Assembly: GCA_964450865.1 (NCBI GenBank)
Contig: CAYVHB010000023.1
Location: 1 to 49,413 of the forward strand
Direction of reading: 5' to 3'
From: CAYVHB01 sp964450865
GTDB taxonomy: Bacteria; Bacillota; Clostridia; Saccharofermentanales; UBA5734
Length of the DNA: 49,413 nt
The notes below the pieces were generated by a model. It saw only the letters and a list, made by a program, of their open reading frames with translations. It did no database searches and had not been told where the DNA came from. This document shows positions 25,612-34,102 of this stretch, piece by piece. Position numbers and translations under genes: made by a program. How positions within the stretch are numbered: position 1 is the stretch's first letter; each line of letters starts with the position of its first letter.

Positions 25612-26153
25612 GGATCAGGGGCCTCCTTGTTTGCTGCCGGTACGGCAGACGGTTCATCATTAATCCATTCAGCGCCGACGTCGAAGGTATGGGCGATCCC
25701 ATTGACCGTCAGGCGGATCTTGACGCGGCCTTTGCGGCGATCAGCACTGACGATCAGGCCTTCCATGCCCATCAGCGGACCGGATTCGACCACCACCTTG
25801 CCGGCATCGGTGCGGACGCGGGAGAAGGTAATCACGCTTTCCGGCCCGATCAGCTTCAGGATATGGTCCATTTCGCTTTCGCGTACGGCCACGGGCTGGC
25901 CATTATGTTTCAGGATCCCGATCACATCCAGTATACCGCGAATTCTAAAATATAACTGCGGGGTCAGCTCGGCACGAAAAAACAAATATCCCGGAAATAC
26001 GGTCGGCTGGACATTTTGCCAGCGGCCCTTGCGCCGCTCGCGCAGGGCCCGGCGCGGAATCAGGATCTCCATGTCCGGCCAGCGCACAAGGATGCGCAGG
26101 CGGACCTCGTCTTCCAGGCCCGTGCGGACAAAAGCGACGTACCAGTCTACCAT
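25608..26153 (-). CDS. NusG-family antitermination factor, LoaP-like paralogue
   Basis: The 181-residue protein has an NGN domain beginning MVDWYVAFVRTGLEDEV, with VFPGYLFFRAEL and ILDVIGILKHNGQPV where housekeeping NusG has YPGYVLVKM and TRGVTGFVG. A C-terminal KOW domain (ESGPLMGMEGLIVSADRRKGRVKI) follows. It clearly differs from the housekeeping NusG at 2.8 kb. The C-terminal pattern is most like LoaP, a specialised NusG paralogue that promotes readthrough of terminators in long operons. It starts five bases after pheA stops and overlaps the ABC ATPase by four. Assignment to LoaP rather than RfaH/UpxY types is by recall, without an alignment. Confidence 0.85.
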   Translation of the reverse strand: MVDWYVAFVRTGLEDEVRLRILVRWPDMEILIPRRALRERRKGRWQNVQPTVFPGYLFFRAELTPQLYFRIRGILDVIGILKHNGQPVAVRESEMDHILKLIGPESVITFSRVRTDAGKVVVESGPLMGMEGLIVSADRRKGRVKIRLTVNGIAHTFDVGAEWINDEPSAVPAANKEAPDP

Positions 26154-26158
26154 GGCCG

Positions 26159-27472
26159 CTAGTGTAATGGGGCCGATTCGGGAGAATGGCCTTCACCGGT
26201 CCGGAGCGGGGCTGCTTCCTCGTGATACCAGCCCAGCAGCTGCAGATAGGGCATTTCCCGGCTCAACTGGTAAAGCGCCGCCATGGCCTGCGGATCATAA
26301 GCCGGACAATCCAGGTCGAGATGGAAGACGTAGGACCAGGGATGCTCGCTGTCCGGACGGGACTGGATCTTCGACAGATTCAGGCCACGGTCACTGAAAA
26401 TGGCCAGGGTCGCGGTCAGGGCACCACTGCGATGCGGCACACTGAGCACCAGGCTCAGCCGGCTGGCATCCGGGCTGATGATCAGCGGTTTGCCAATAAC
26501 CACAAATCTTGTCTGGTTGTTGGAAACATTGCTGATTGCCTCGAGCAGGATCTCCAGGCCATGGGCCGCGGCGGCCTCGGCTGAGGCGATCGCCGCCAGG
26601 GTTGCATCCCTGGACCGGGCAACGATTTCGGCAGCGAAGGCAGTATTCAGGACCTCGCGGGCGTTCCAGCCGGAGGCCCGGATCAGGTCGGAACACTGGG
26701 CCAGGGCTTGCGGATGGGAAATCACAGTGCGGATCTGTTCCGGGCGGGTGCCCGGCAGTCCCAGCAGGCAGTGATGGATTGGCAGGGAAATCGATCGCCA
26801 GATGTGCAGGTCATACTGCTGGAGCAGGTCATAGACGTCATCAACCGTCCCGGCCGAGGTATTCTCCAGCGGCAGGACAGCCACATCGGCTTCGCCAGCT
26901 TCGACCTGGCGGCAGGCCTCGGCAAAAGTCGACACGCGCATCGCCGGACGGTCCGGATATAGCCGCTGGCAGGCCAGGGCTGAATAGGCACCGGCCGATC
27001 CCTGATAGACAATCCGTCTGGGTACGGGCAGTGTCCTGACGGCCTGGCGGATGTATGTCCCGAGGCGAAAGCCAGCATCGAAAGGCAGCAGCTGATCATA
27101 CTGGACGCCGCGCGACAGGCGCATCAGATTACGCAGCAACATCTCGGCCCGTACGCCGTCCGGCCCGCTGACCTTCTGGCGGGCGGCAGCCGCGACCTCA
27201 TCCTCACGCAACGGATCGTAAACAGCAGCGCCGGACTTGGCTTTGTAACGGGCCACATCCCGGGCCAGGGCCATCCGTTCTGTAAACAGGTTCAGCAGCT
27301 GGCTGTCCACCTGGTTGATGCGGCGGCGCAGCTCACCAAGGTCCGGTACATGTTCGCGGGTGTCCGGCACACCCGGTCTCGCAGCTTGACCGGCGGGACC
27401 GGCCGGGCTGGCCGCCGGGCCGATGCGGTCATTGGGGCCGGCCGGAGTAACAGAATCGGGTAACTTGCTCAT
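26159..27472 (-). CDS. pheA: Bifunctional chorismate mutase/prephenate dehydratase (P-protein)
   Basis: This enzyme makes prephenate from chorismate and then phenylpyruvate, the branch to phenylalanine. The 437 residues comprise a Pro/Ala-rich N-terminus (1-40), an AroQ-type mutase domain (43-120: LGELRRRINQVDSQLLNLFTE, VYDPLREDEV), a dehydratase domain (about 150-330: YQGSAGAYSALACQRLYP, LPLENTSAGTVDDVYDLL, NNQTRFVVIG) and an ACT domain (SLVLSVPHRSGALTATL, then SKIQSRP, close to the phenylalanine-binding ESRP motif). Feedback by phenylalanine is likely. It overlaps aroQ by four bases. Confidence 0.96.
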   Translation of the reverse strand: MSKLPDSVTPAGPNDRIGPAASPAGPAGQAARPGVPDTREHVPDLGELRRRINQVDSQLLNLFTERMALARDVARYKAKSGAAVYDPLREDEVAAAARQKVSGPDGVRAEMLLRNLMRLSRGVQYDQLLPFDAGFRLGTYIRQAVRTLPVPRRIVYQGSAGAYSALACQRLYPDRPAMRVSTFAEACRQVEAGEADVAVLPLENTSAGTVDDVYDLLQQYDLHIWRSISLPIHHCLLGLPGTRPEQIRTVISHPQALAQCSDLIRASGWNAREVLNTAFAAEIVARSRDATLAAIASAEAAAAHGLEILLEAISNVSNNQTRFVVIGKPLIISPDASRLSLVLSVPHRSGALTATLAIFSDRGLNLSKIQSRPDSEHPWSYVFHLDLDCPAYDPQAMAALYQLSREMPYLQLLGWYHEEAAPLRTGEGHSPESAPLH

Positions 27473-27981
27473 GTTGGATCAGACTCCTTTGCCAGCAACA
27501 TCCGGCAGAGCTGCCCGGTGCCCAGGCGATAGCTGTCGAGGCCAAAGCCGGCAATCTGACCACAGCAGACCGGATGGATCACGGAAACCTGGCGGAACGC
27601 TTCCCGCTTGTGGATATCGGAAATGTGAATTTCCATGACCGGGATCTGAATCAGGTCAATGGCATCCCGCAAGGCATAGCTATAATGGGTCAGGGCTCCG
27701 GCATTGAGCAGGATCCCCGCATAGCAGCCCATTGCCGCATGCAGGCGGTCGATCAGGGAACCCTCGTGATTGGACTGATAACAGTCAACCGTAAATCCCG
27801 CTGCCGCTGCCGTGGCAACAGTCAGGTTCTCGACATCAGCCAGGGTGAAAGTCCCATACTGGCGCGGATCACGGCGACCGAGCATATTGAGATTGGGGCC
27901 GTGCAGCAGCAGCAGGCGCCGGGAAGCGCCGCTATCAGATACAGCCGGTTCCGGACCAGTGTTTTGCGCAGTCAGATTCAT
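27469..27981 (-). CDS. aroQ: 3-dehydroquinate dehydratase, type II
   Basis: This enzyme dehydrates 3-dehydroquinate to 3-dehydroshikimate by the type II route. The 170-residue protein has LLHGPNLNMLGRRDPRQYGT with the catalytic Tyr, YQSNHEGSLIDRLH, LNAGALTHYSYALRDA and VMEIHISDIHKREAFR with the catalytic His. An unusual 22-residue leader precedes the family start. GGGAGG lies 11 bases before the ATG. It is the only gene in the window for this step. Confidence 0.96.
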   Translation of the reverse strand: MNLTAQNTGPEPAVSDSGASRRLLLLHGPNLNMLGRRDPRQYGTFTLADVENLTVATAAAAGFTVDCYQSNHEGSLIDRLHAAMGCYAGILLNAGALTHYSYALRDAIDLIQIPVMEIHISDIHKREAFRQVSVIHPVCCGQIAGFGLDSYRLGTGQLCRMLLAKESDPT

Positions 27982-28087
27982 GGGTCAGAAAACCTCCCGT
28001 TAATCGGTTTTTCGAAACTCGCACCAGCCAGCCCGTCACCGGTGCTGTCGCTGGCAGCATCGCCTGGCTTGCAACTGGCCGCGTTGC

Positions 28088-29203
28088 CTAGTCTGCCGCC
28101 GGCCGATAAGTCCGCCGCCGGCCATCCGACTCAAGCAAAGCATCCAGGGCAAAAACTGCGGCGGCGGCCTCGACGACCGGTACCGCCCGGGTCACAATAC
28201 AAGGATCATGGCGGCCCCGCACAACCAGGCGGTCCGCGGCACCTGTCGCCAGGTTGATCGTTTGCTGTTCGCGGCCAATGGAGGCCGTAGGCTTGAAGGC
28301 AACGCGGAAAACCAGCGGCATGCCGTTGCTGATCCCGCCATCAACACCGCCACCATGATTGGTCTGCATCCGGATCGTACCATCCGCAAAGACCGGCACA
28401 TCATTATTCGTCGAACCCGTGCGGCGGGTGACCTGGAAACCGTCACCAAATTCCACACCCTTGACTGCCGGGATAGCCAGGACCAGGCCGCCCAGACGCG
28501 ATTCAAGGCCGTCAAAAATCGGATCACCCAGGCCGGCCGGCAAACCGACAATCATGGCCTCGACGATGCCCCCGACCGAATCAAGTGAATTTCTGGCATC
28601 GAGGACCGCAGCCTGCATAGCCTGGGAAACCGTGTCGGACTGGACCGGCAAGGCCAGTTCGGCCAGCGCGGCCAGCGCGGTGACGTCCGGGTTGACCGTA
28701 TCCAGCGGCAGATCCCGGATGCCGGCTATCTCCTGGATATGGGCTACGATCTGGACATTGCGGCTGGCCAGGATCTGGCGGCAGACCGCACCGGCAAAGG
28801 TCAGGGGTGCCGTCAGGCGACCTGAGAAATGGCCGCTGCCGCGCGGATCGTTATAGCCCTGATAGCGGACCTGGCCCGTCAGGTCGGCATGGCCGGGCCG
28901 CGGCTTCAGGCGCAGCTCCTGGTAATCAGCAGAGCGGGTGTCGTTATTGCGGATGATGCCGCAAAGGGGGGTGCCGGTTGTCCGGCCTTCAAAAAGCCCG
29001 GACAAGATCTCGACCGCGTCATTTTCCTGGCGTGGTGTCGACCAGGACGTGCGGCCGGGAGCCCGGCGGTTCATAAACCGCTGGACAGCGGCCAGGTCGA
29101 GCGGAAAGCCGGAAGGCAGGCCGTCGATCACGACGCCAATCCCCGGGCCGTGTGATTCTCCAAACAGGCTGATGCGCAACAGATTACCCCACATGGAACT
29201 CAT
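28088..29203 (-). CDS. aroC: Chorismate synthase
   Basis: AroC converts EPSP to chorismate using reduced flavin. The 371-residue protein begins MSSMWGNLLRISLFGESHG and shows GRTSWSTPRQENDAVEILSG, GHADLTGQVRYQGYNDPRGSGHFSGR in two parts, GMPLVFRVAFKPTASI and GRHDPCIVTRAVPVVEA. GGGAGGTG precedes the ATG at 29203, which overlaps the end of aroA by 20 bases. An earlier ATG 21 codons upstream lies deep in aroA and was rejected. Confidence 0.97.
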   Translation of the reverse strand: MSSMWGNLLRISLFGESHGPGIGVVIDGLPSGFPLDLAAVQRFMNRRAPGRTSWSTPRQENDAVEILSGLFEGRTTGTPLCGIIRNNDTRSADYQELRLKPRPGHADLTGQVRYQGYNDPRGSGHFSGRLTAPLTFAGAVCRQILASRNVQIVAHIQEIAGIRDLPLDTVNPDVTALAALAELALPVQSDTVSQAMQAAVLDARNSLDSVGGIVEAMIVGLPAGLGDPIFDGLESRLGGLVLAIPAVKGVEFGDGFQVTRRTGSTNNDVPVFADGTIRMQTNHGGGVDGGISNGMPLVFRVAFKPTASIGREQQTINLATGAADRLVVRGRHDPCIVTRAVPVVEAAAAVFALDALLESDGRRRTYRPAAD

Positions 29204-30392
29204 GGCAGTCACCTCCCAGGCGGGCCAATTCCAGAAAGAAATCGGGATATGATTTGCGAATGACATCAGCCCGGTGAATGGTCACGCCATCGCGTGTGGC
29301 AAGCGCGGCAATCGCCAGGGCCATGGCGATCCGATGATCGCCGAACGAGTCGGCGCTGCCGCCCGGCAGCAGCGGCCGGGATTGCCCGGGAGCTGCCGTT
29401 GCGCCAACGATGGTCAGGCTGTCATCTTCCTGGCTGATGGTCGCACCAATGGCCTGTAGGACAGTGGCCGTAGCGGTCAGCCGGTCACTTTCTTTCAAAC
29501 GCAGCCGGCCGGCATTGACGATCCGGGTATGAGCCGGAGTCAGGCTGGCCGCCACGGCCAGGATCGGTACCAGGTCGGGAATCTGGGCGGCATCAATCAC
29601 ATAATTGGCGTGACCGCGGGCAAAATCGGCCAGCAACCCCAGGATCGCCCGGTCGCCCTGGGCGGAGTGCTCCGGTAAGCCCTCAACCCGGACACTGCTG
29701 CCCAGGTAGTTGGCAGTCAGCCAGAAAGCGGCCTGGGAAAAATCCTTTTCAACCTTATAGGGGACCGGCAGGAAGGACTGCCGGCCGGCCACCTGGAAAT
29801 AATCCGGCTGCCAGGTGGACTGCACACCGAAAGCTGCCAGGGTCTGGCGAGTCATCTCGACGTAGGGTGCCGATTCCAGCGGCGAGGTCAGTACGATCTC
29901 CGAGTCAGCGTCCAGCAAGGGCAGGGCCAGCAGCAGGCCGGACAGGTATTGTGAGCTGATGTGGCCGGGTACGGCAAATCGTCCGGCAGTTAGCTGCCCG
30001 CTGAGGCGCAGCGGCAGGGATCCCTCGGCCGGATAGGCCAGGCGGACCCCGTGACCACCGAGGATGGCTTCGTATTCATGCAAGGGGCGCTGGGGCAGGC
30101 GGCCATGGCCGACAAAGGTCACCTCGGCGCCGAGAGCCGCAGCAACCGGGATCAGCAGCCGCAGCGTCGTGCCGGATTCCTGGCAGTCCAGGACCGATTC
30201 GCCGGCGCGCAGGGCGGCCAGGCATTGCGCGGTAGCCTGCAGATCCTGTGACAGATGTGCCGGCAGTCCCTTGACCAGCTCGGGATTCCCGGCCAGGGCC
30301 GCGCAGATCATCGCCCGGTGGGCGTCACTTTTGGAAGGTGGCGGTGTCAGGCGACCTGCCAGGCGGCCAGGCCGGACCAGATAATCAGACAT
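29184..30392 (-). CDS. aroA: 3-phosphoshikimate 1-carboxyvinyltransferase (EPSP synthase)
   Basis: EPSP synthase joins shikimate 3-phosphate and PEP. The 402-residue protein contains PPPSKSDAHRAMICAAL, ESGTTLRLLIPVAAALG, RPLHEYEAILGGHGV, SSQYLSGLLLALPLL, KDFSQAAFWLTANYLG, LRLKESDRLTATATVL and GDHRIAMALAIAALA. It is somewhat shorter than the 427-residue E. coli enzyme but all active-site segments are there. GAGGT precedes the ATG, which overlaps the aroB end by eight bases. Confidence 0.96.
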   Translation of the reverse strand: MSDYLVRPGRLAGRLTPPPSKSDAHRAMICAALAGNPELVKGLPAHLSQDLQATAQCLAALRAGESVLDCQESGTTLRLLIPVAAALGAEVTFVGHGRLPQRPLHEYEAILGGHGVRLAYPAEGSLPLRLSGQLTAGRFAVPGHISSQYLSGLLLALPLLDADSEIVLTSPLESAPYVEMTRQTLAAFGVQSTWQPDYFQVAGRQSFLPVPYKVEKDFSQAAFWLTANYLGSSVRVEGLPEHSAQGDRAILGLLADFARGHANYVIDAAQIPDLVPILAVAASLTPAHTRIVNAGRLRLKESDRLTATATVLQAIGATISQEDDSLTIVGATAAPGQSRPLLPGGSADSFGDHRIAMALAIAALATRDGVTIHRADVIRKSYPDFFLELARLGGDCHEFHVG

Positions 30393-31446
30393 GGGGAACT
30401 ACCTCGTGCAACAGGCGTGCCAGCTCAGCCGGATCCATCGGATTCAGCATGGCGTCACCGATATGACGCAGCAGAACAAAATAGATCTTGCTGGCCAGGC
30501 GTTTCTTGTCAGACTGGATGGCCGCCAGCAGGTCATCGGCAGGCCAGGTCACCTCGACCGGCAGCTGGTAGCTGCGCAGCACCTGGCGGACCCGCGCGGC
30601 GGTTCCGGCTGGCGTGATGCCCAGGCGTTCGCCCAGCTCACAGGCGACGACCATGCCGATCGCCACCGCTTCACCATGGGTCAGCTGGGTATAGCCTGTA
30701 ACCTTTTCAATTGCATGGCCGACGGTATGGCCAAAATTGAGCAGCATCCGCTCGCCGCTGTCGCGTTCATCACGGGCTACAACTGTGGTCTTGATCCGGA
30801 CACAGCGTTCGAGAATCCATTCCAGGTCATAGGTGCGGCTTTCAATCTGTTCGAACAGCTGCGCATCACGGATCAGGCCGTATTTGATCACCTCGGCCAT
30901 GCCCTCAGCCATGCGGCTGCGGGACAGCGAGCGCAGGACCAGCGGATCAAGGATCACAGCTTTCGGCTGATAGAAGGCTCCGGCCAGGTTTTTGCCGAAG
31001 GGCAGGTCAATGCCGGTTTTGCCGCCGACAGACGAGTCAACCTGGGCCAGCAGCGTGGTTGGCACCTGGATCAGCGGCACCCCGCGCAGGTAGGTGGCCG
31101 CGGCAAAACCGGTCAGGTCACCGACTACACCGCCACCGAGAGCAATGACCAGGTCAGCCCGGGTCAGAGCCGCCTGGTGGAACTGTTCGTACAAAGTCAG
31201 CAGCATGGCGGCGGATTTGCTGCCTTCACCGGCGGGAATGGCATAGCCGCTGACTGTAAAGCCGGCGGCGGCCAGGGATTGGGCGACTGTTGCATAATAG
31301 AGTGGAAAGACATTGGAATCGCTGACGATAAAAGCCCGGCGGCCCACGCTGAGCTCGGCGGCCAGGGCACCCAGGCGGGCCAGGCCCCCTTTGATAATCA
31401 GGATCGGGTAATCGCCACTGGCGGTGCTGGCAATCAGTTCTGGCAT
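30385..31446 (-). CDS. aroB: 3-dehydroquinate synthase
   Basis: AroB cyclises DAHP to 3-dehydroquinate with NAD and a metal ion. The 353-residue protein shows ALGGGVVGDLTGFAAATYLR, VPTTLLAQVDSSVGGKTGI, MAEVIKYGLI and LLNFGHTVGHAIEKVTGY, which carry the NAD and metal ligands. GAGGAG lies upstream of the ATG. A 188-base spacer separates it from aroF and holds only a short GC hairpin (about 31569-31599) without a T run. Confidence 0.97.
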   Translation of the reverse strand: MPELIASTASGDYPILIIKGGLARLGALAAELSVGRRAFIVSDSNVFPLYYATVAQSLAAAGFTVSGYAIPAGEGSKSAAMLLTLYEQFHQAALTRADLVIALGGGVVGDLTGFAAATYLRGVPLIQVPTTLLAQVDSSVGGKTGIDLPFGKNLAGAFYQPKAVILDPLVLRSLSRSRMAEGMAEVIKYGLIRDAQLFEQIESRTYDLEWILERCVRIKTTVVARDERDSGERMLLNFGHTVGHAIEKVTGYTQLTHGEAVAIGMVVACELGERLGITPAGTAARVRQVLRSYQLPVEVTWPADDLLAAIQSDKKRLASKIYFVLLRHIGDAMLNPMDPAELARLLHEVVPHV

Positions 31447-31634
31447 ATGGCTGTTCTCCTCGATCGGCTTGATGCTTGTGCGGCTGGTTGCTGTTGTCCG
31501 CCTGGCCGGCTGGTCCGGGCGGAATGCTTTGCCTGGCGGGTCGAGTCCTGCGGTCCCGGGAATTTTATGGGCAGGTGTGCCCGGGCTGCAGACTTGCCCT
31601 GGCAGGCAGGTCCGGGGATTTATACTGGCAGGGG

Positions 31635-32651
31635 TTAAATGGTCCGGCCGACAGCCTCGGCCACCGGACGCAGTTTCTGCATCAGGTCATGGAACGCATC
31701 GGGTGTCAGTGACTGCTGGCCGTCTGACAAAGCATGTTTGGGATCGTTATGGACTTCGATGATCAGGCCGTCGGCGCCAGCCGCTACGGCAGCCTTGGCC
31801 AGGGGCTCGACCATCCAGGCAATGCCGCCGGCATGGCTGGGATCGACAAATACCGGCAGGTGAGTCTTGCTCTTGAGCATCGGGATCGCACTGATATCGA
31901 GCGTATTGCGATAGGCGGTCTCAAAAGTCCGGATGCCGCGTTCACAGAGGATGACATTCTGATTACCGCCGCTCATGATGTACTCGGCTGACATCAGCAA
32001 TTCATCAATAGTGCTGGCAAAGCCGCGCTTGAGCAGGATCGGCTTGCGGACCCGGCCGAGTTCCTTGAGCAGTTCGAAGTTCTGCATGTTTCGGGTGCCG
32101 ACCTGGATAATGTCGACAAACTCGATGAACAGCTCCAGCTGTGAGGGATTGGTAATCTCCGAAACAACCGGCAGCGTCGTGACCTGGCGCGCTTTTTTCA
32201 TGTACATCAGGCCTTCGGCCTTCAGGCCCTGGAACGCGTAAGGCGAGGTACGCGGCTTGAAAGCGCCGCCGCGCAGCAGCAGGGCCCCGTCGTTCTGGAC
32301 CCGCTCAGCTATCAGGCGGATCTGGTCCTCGGACTCGACGGAGCAGGGGCCGGCAGCCACGACAATCCGCGGCCCGCCGATCTCGGCCTGGCCGACCCGG
32401 ATGACTGTATTATCCGGATGGAATTTGCGGTTGGCCCGTTTATAGGGCTCCTGGACCTTCATGACCTTCTCGACGGATTCTTCCAGTTCAAGCGTTTCAA
32501 TTTCAATGTTGGACGTGTCACCGACCAGGCCGACAATGGTCTTTTCCGCCCCGAAAATCGGGTTGGTCGCGACGCCATAAGTCGCGGTCAGCCACTCACA
32601 GATTTCCTCGACCTTGGCTCTGGGTGTTCCGGGTTTCAAAACAATAATCAT
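31635..32651 (-). CDS. aroF: 3-deoxy-7-phosphoheptulonate synthase (DAHP synthase, type I beta)
   Basis: DAHP synthase joins PEP and erythrose 4-phosphate, the first step of the shikimate pathway. The 338-residue protein has an N-terminal ferredoxin-like regulatory domain (MIIVLKPGTPRAKVEEICEW, residues 1 to about 70). The barrel follows, with AAGPCSVESEDQIR, LLRGGAFKPRTSPYAFQG, VGTRNMQNFELLKELG, CERGIRTFETAYRNTLD and VDPSHAGG. This architecture is like the Thermotoga enzyme, whose extra domain mediates feedback by tyrosine and phenylalanine. It overlaps the aroK part by ATGA. Confidence 0.96.
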   Translation of the reverse strand: MIIVLKPGTPRAKVEEICEWLTATYGVATNPIFGAEKTIVGLVGDTSNIEIETLELEESVEKVMKVQEPYKRANRKFHPDNTVIRVGQAEIGGPRIVVAAGPCSVESEDQIRLIAERVQNDGALLLRGGAFKPRTSPYAFQGLKAEGLMYMKKARQVTTLPVVSEITNPSQLELFIEFVDIIQVGTRNMQNFELLKELGRVRKPILLKRGFASTIDELLMSAEYIMSGGNQNVILCERGIRTFETAYRNTLDISAIPMLKSKTHLPVFVDPSHAGGIAWMVEPLAKAAVAAGADGLIIEVHNDPKHALSDGQQSLTPDAFHDLMQKLRPVAEAVGRTI

Positions 32652-34102
32652 TTGTTTGTTCCTCCAATTCCTAAACCGGCCAGGATGGCAGCCACAATTG
32701 CCACTGGATCCTGGCTGGCATCGATCCGCAGATCGGCCAATTGTTCGTAAACAGGCTTACGGTTTTCATAGAGCTGCCGGGTGCTGTCAAGGTCACGGCC
32801 GGCCAGCAGCGGCCGGCCCAGGCCGTGGCCAACACGTTGCAGGATGGTATTCAGGTCACAGTCCAGATAAATGACCAGGGCGGCCTGGCTGCGCAGAATA
32901 GCCTGGGCTGGCGGACTGAGCAAAGTCCCGCCACCGGCGGCCAGCACCTGGCTCCGTCCACTGGCCAGGCAGGCGGCCAGTTCAGCCCGTTCAATCTGAC
33001 GAAAGCCGTCCTCCCCTTGCGTCCGGAATATGTCCGGGATGGACTGGCCGGTCCGCTCAACGATCTGCGTATCGAGATCAAGCAGCGGCAAATGGAGAGC
33101 CTTTGCCAGGCGGCGGCCGATGGTACTCTTGCCACTGCCCATGAACCCGGTCAGGACAAGACTGAGCGGGAACTGGTGCAAGACCGTGTCAGACATCCGG
33201 GCCCGGATCTGCCGGCAGGCAGCTGGTGGAAATTCGACACCGGGATGCCAGATCCGCTGGGCTGCCAGGCCCTGGTTGAAGAGCATCCCCAGGCCGTTGC
33301 GGGCCGGGATGCCACGGCTGCGTGCCGCCAGCACCAGGCGGGTGGCAATGGGATTATAGATGGTATCATAGACGAATTTCACCTGGTCCAGCAGACTGGG
33401 GGGAATCGGCAGTTCACCGGTACGCGGCCACATCCCCGCCGGCGTACCATTCAGCAGGATCCAGAGCGAACCGGCAGCAGACTGTGCCGAATCCAGGCCT
33501 GCGCCGGCATCTGGTGCAGCGGGTGCGGTGGGTCCGGTGCCGGACGCGTCGGCATCAGGCACGGTCGTCGGAGGGGGCAAGGACATCTCGTCCGGACTAT
33601 CCGTGACATCAATCAGGCAGCCTGGATAAGCGGCCTGGACGGCTGCCGCCAGGCTGCGGGCTTTGCTGATATTGCGGGCCAGCAGGCAGATCTGGCCGGC
33701 CTGTGCCTGGGCAGCCGCGAAGGCCATGGTCCGGCTGACGCCACCGGCGCCCAGGATCAGGACCCGCTGGCAAGCCAGGTCGGGACAGTCGGCCAGGAAG
33801 CCCTCGGTATCGGTGTTATAACCACGGCCCTGATAGACAGTATTGACCGCGCCGATGGCCGCAGCCTGCCCGGTCAGGCTGTCGAGCAGCGGGATCAGCT
33901 TTTCTTTATAGGGGATGGTGCAATTCATCCCGGCCAGCTCACGCAGCAGTCGTGGCACTGTGGTATCCCAGTCCTGCGGGGCTACATCAAAGAGCTCATA
34001 GGTACCGGGCAGGCTGGCGGCAGCCAGCAACTCGCGATGAATCATCGGTGACAGGCTGTGGCCGAGTGGATGACCGAGCAGGCCGAATTTAATCGCACTC
34101 AT
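32648..34102 (-). CDS. aroE-aroK: Fused shikimate dehydrogenase (AroE) and shikimate kinase (AroK)
   Basis: One 484-residue frame carries two enzymes. Residues 1 to about 300 are AroE: GLLGHPLGHSLSPMIHRELL, NCTIPYKEKLIP with the catalytic Lys, GYNTDTEGFLADC with the Asp, the NADP loop LILGAGGVSRTMAFA, and NGTPAGMWP. Residues about 303-484 are AroK: LVLTGFMGSGKSTIGRRLA (P-loop), LDLDTQIVERTGQSIPDIF, GEDGFRQIERAEL, AAGGGTLL and GLGRPLLAG. Residues about 172-211 of AroE are a Pro/Ala/Asp-rich insertion. The ATG overlaps the tyrA end by 14 bases and has AAGGAGG six bases upstream. The internal Met before AroK has no ribosome site. Confidence 0.94.
   Translation of the reverse strand: MSAIKFGLLGHPLGHSLSPMIHRELLAAASLPGTYELFDVAPQDWDTTVPRLLRELAGMNCTIPYKEKLIPLLDSLTGQAAAIGAVNTVYQGRGYNTDTEGFLADCPDLACQRVLILGAGGVSRTMAFAAAQAQAGQICLLARNISKARSLAAAVQAAYPGCLIDVTDSPDEMSLPPPTTVPDADASGTGPTAPAAPDAGAGLDSAQSAAGSLWILLNGTPAGMWPRTGELPIPPSLLDQVKFVYDTIYNPIATRLVLAARSRGIPARNGLGMLFNQGLAAQRIWHPGVEFPPAACRQIRARMSDTVLHQFPLSLVLTGFMGSGKSTIGRRLAKALHLPLLDLDTQIVERTGQSIPDIFRTQGEDGFRQIERAELAACLASGRSQVLAAGGGTLLSPPAQAILRSQAALVIYLDCDLNTILQRVGHGLGRPLLAGRDLDSTRQLYENRKPVYEQLADLRIDASQDPVAIVAAILAGLGIGGTNK

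Noticed and set aside
32741..34051. Long plus-strand open frames opposite aroE-aroK, aroB (30391-31638) and the MacB permease (47420-48844)
   Set aside because: Each mirrors a well-supported minus-strand enzyme gene and shows no family motifs or ribosome sites of its own.
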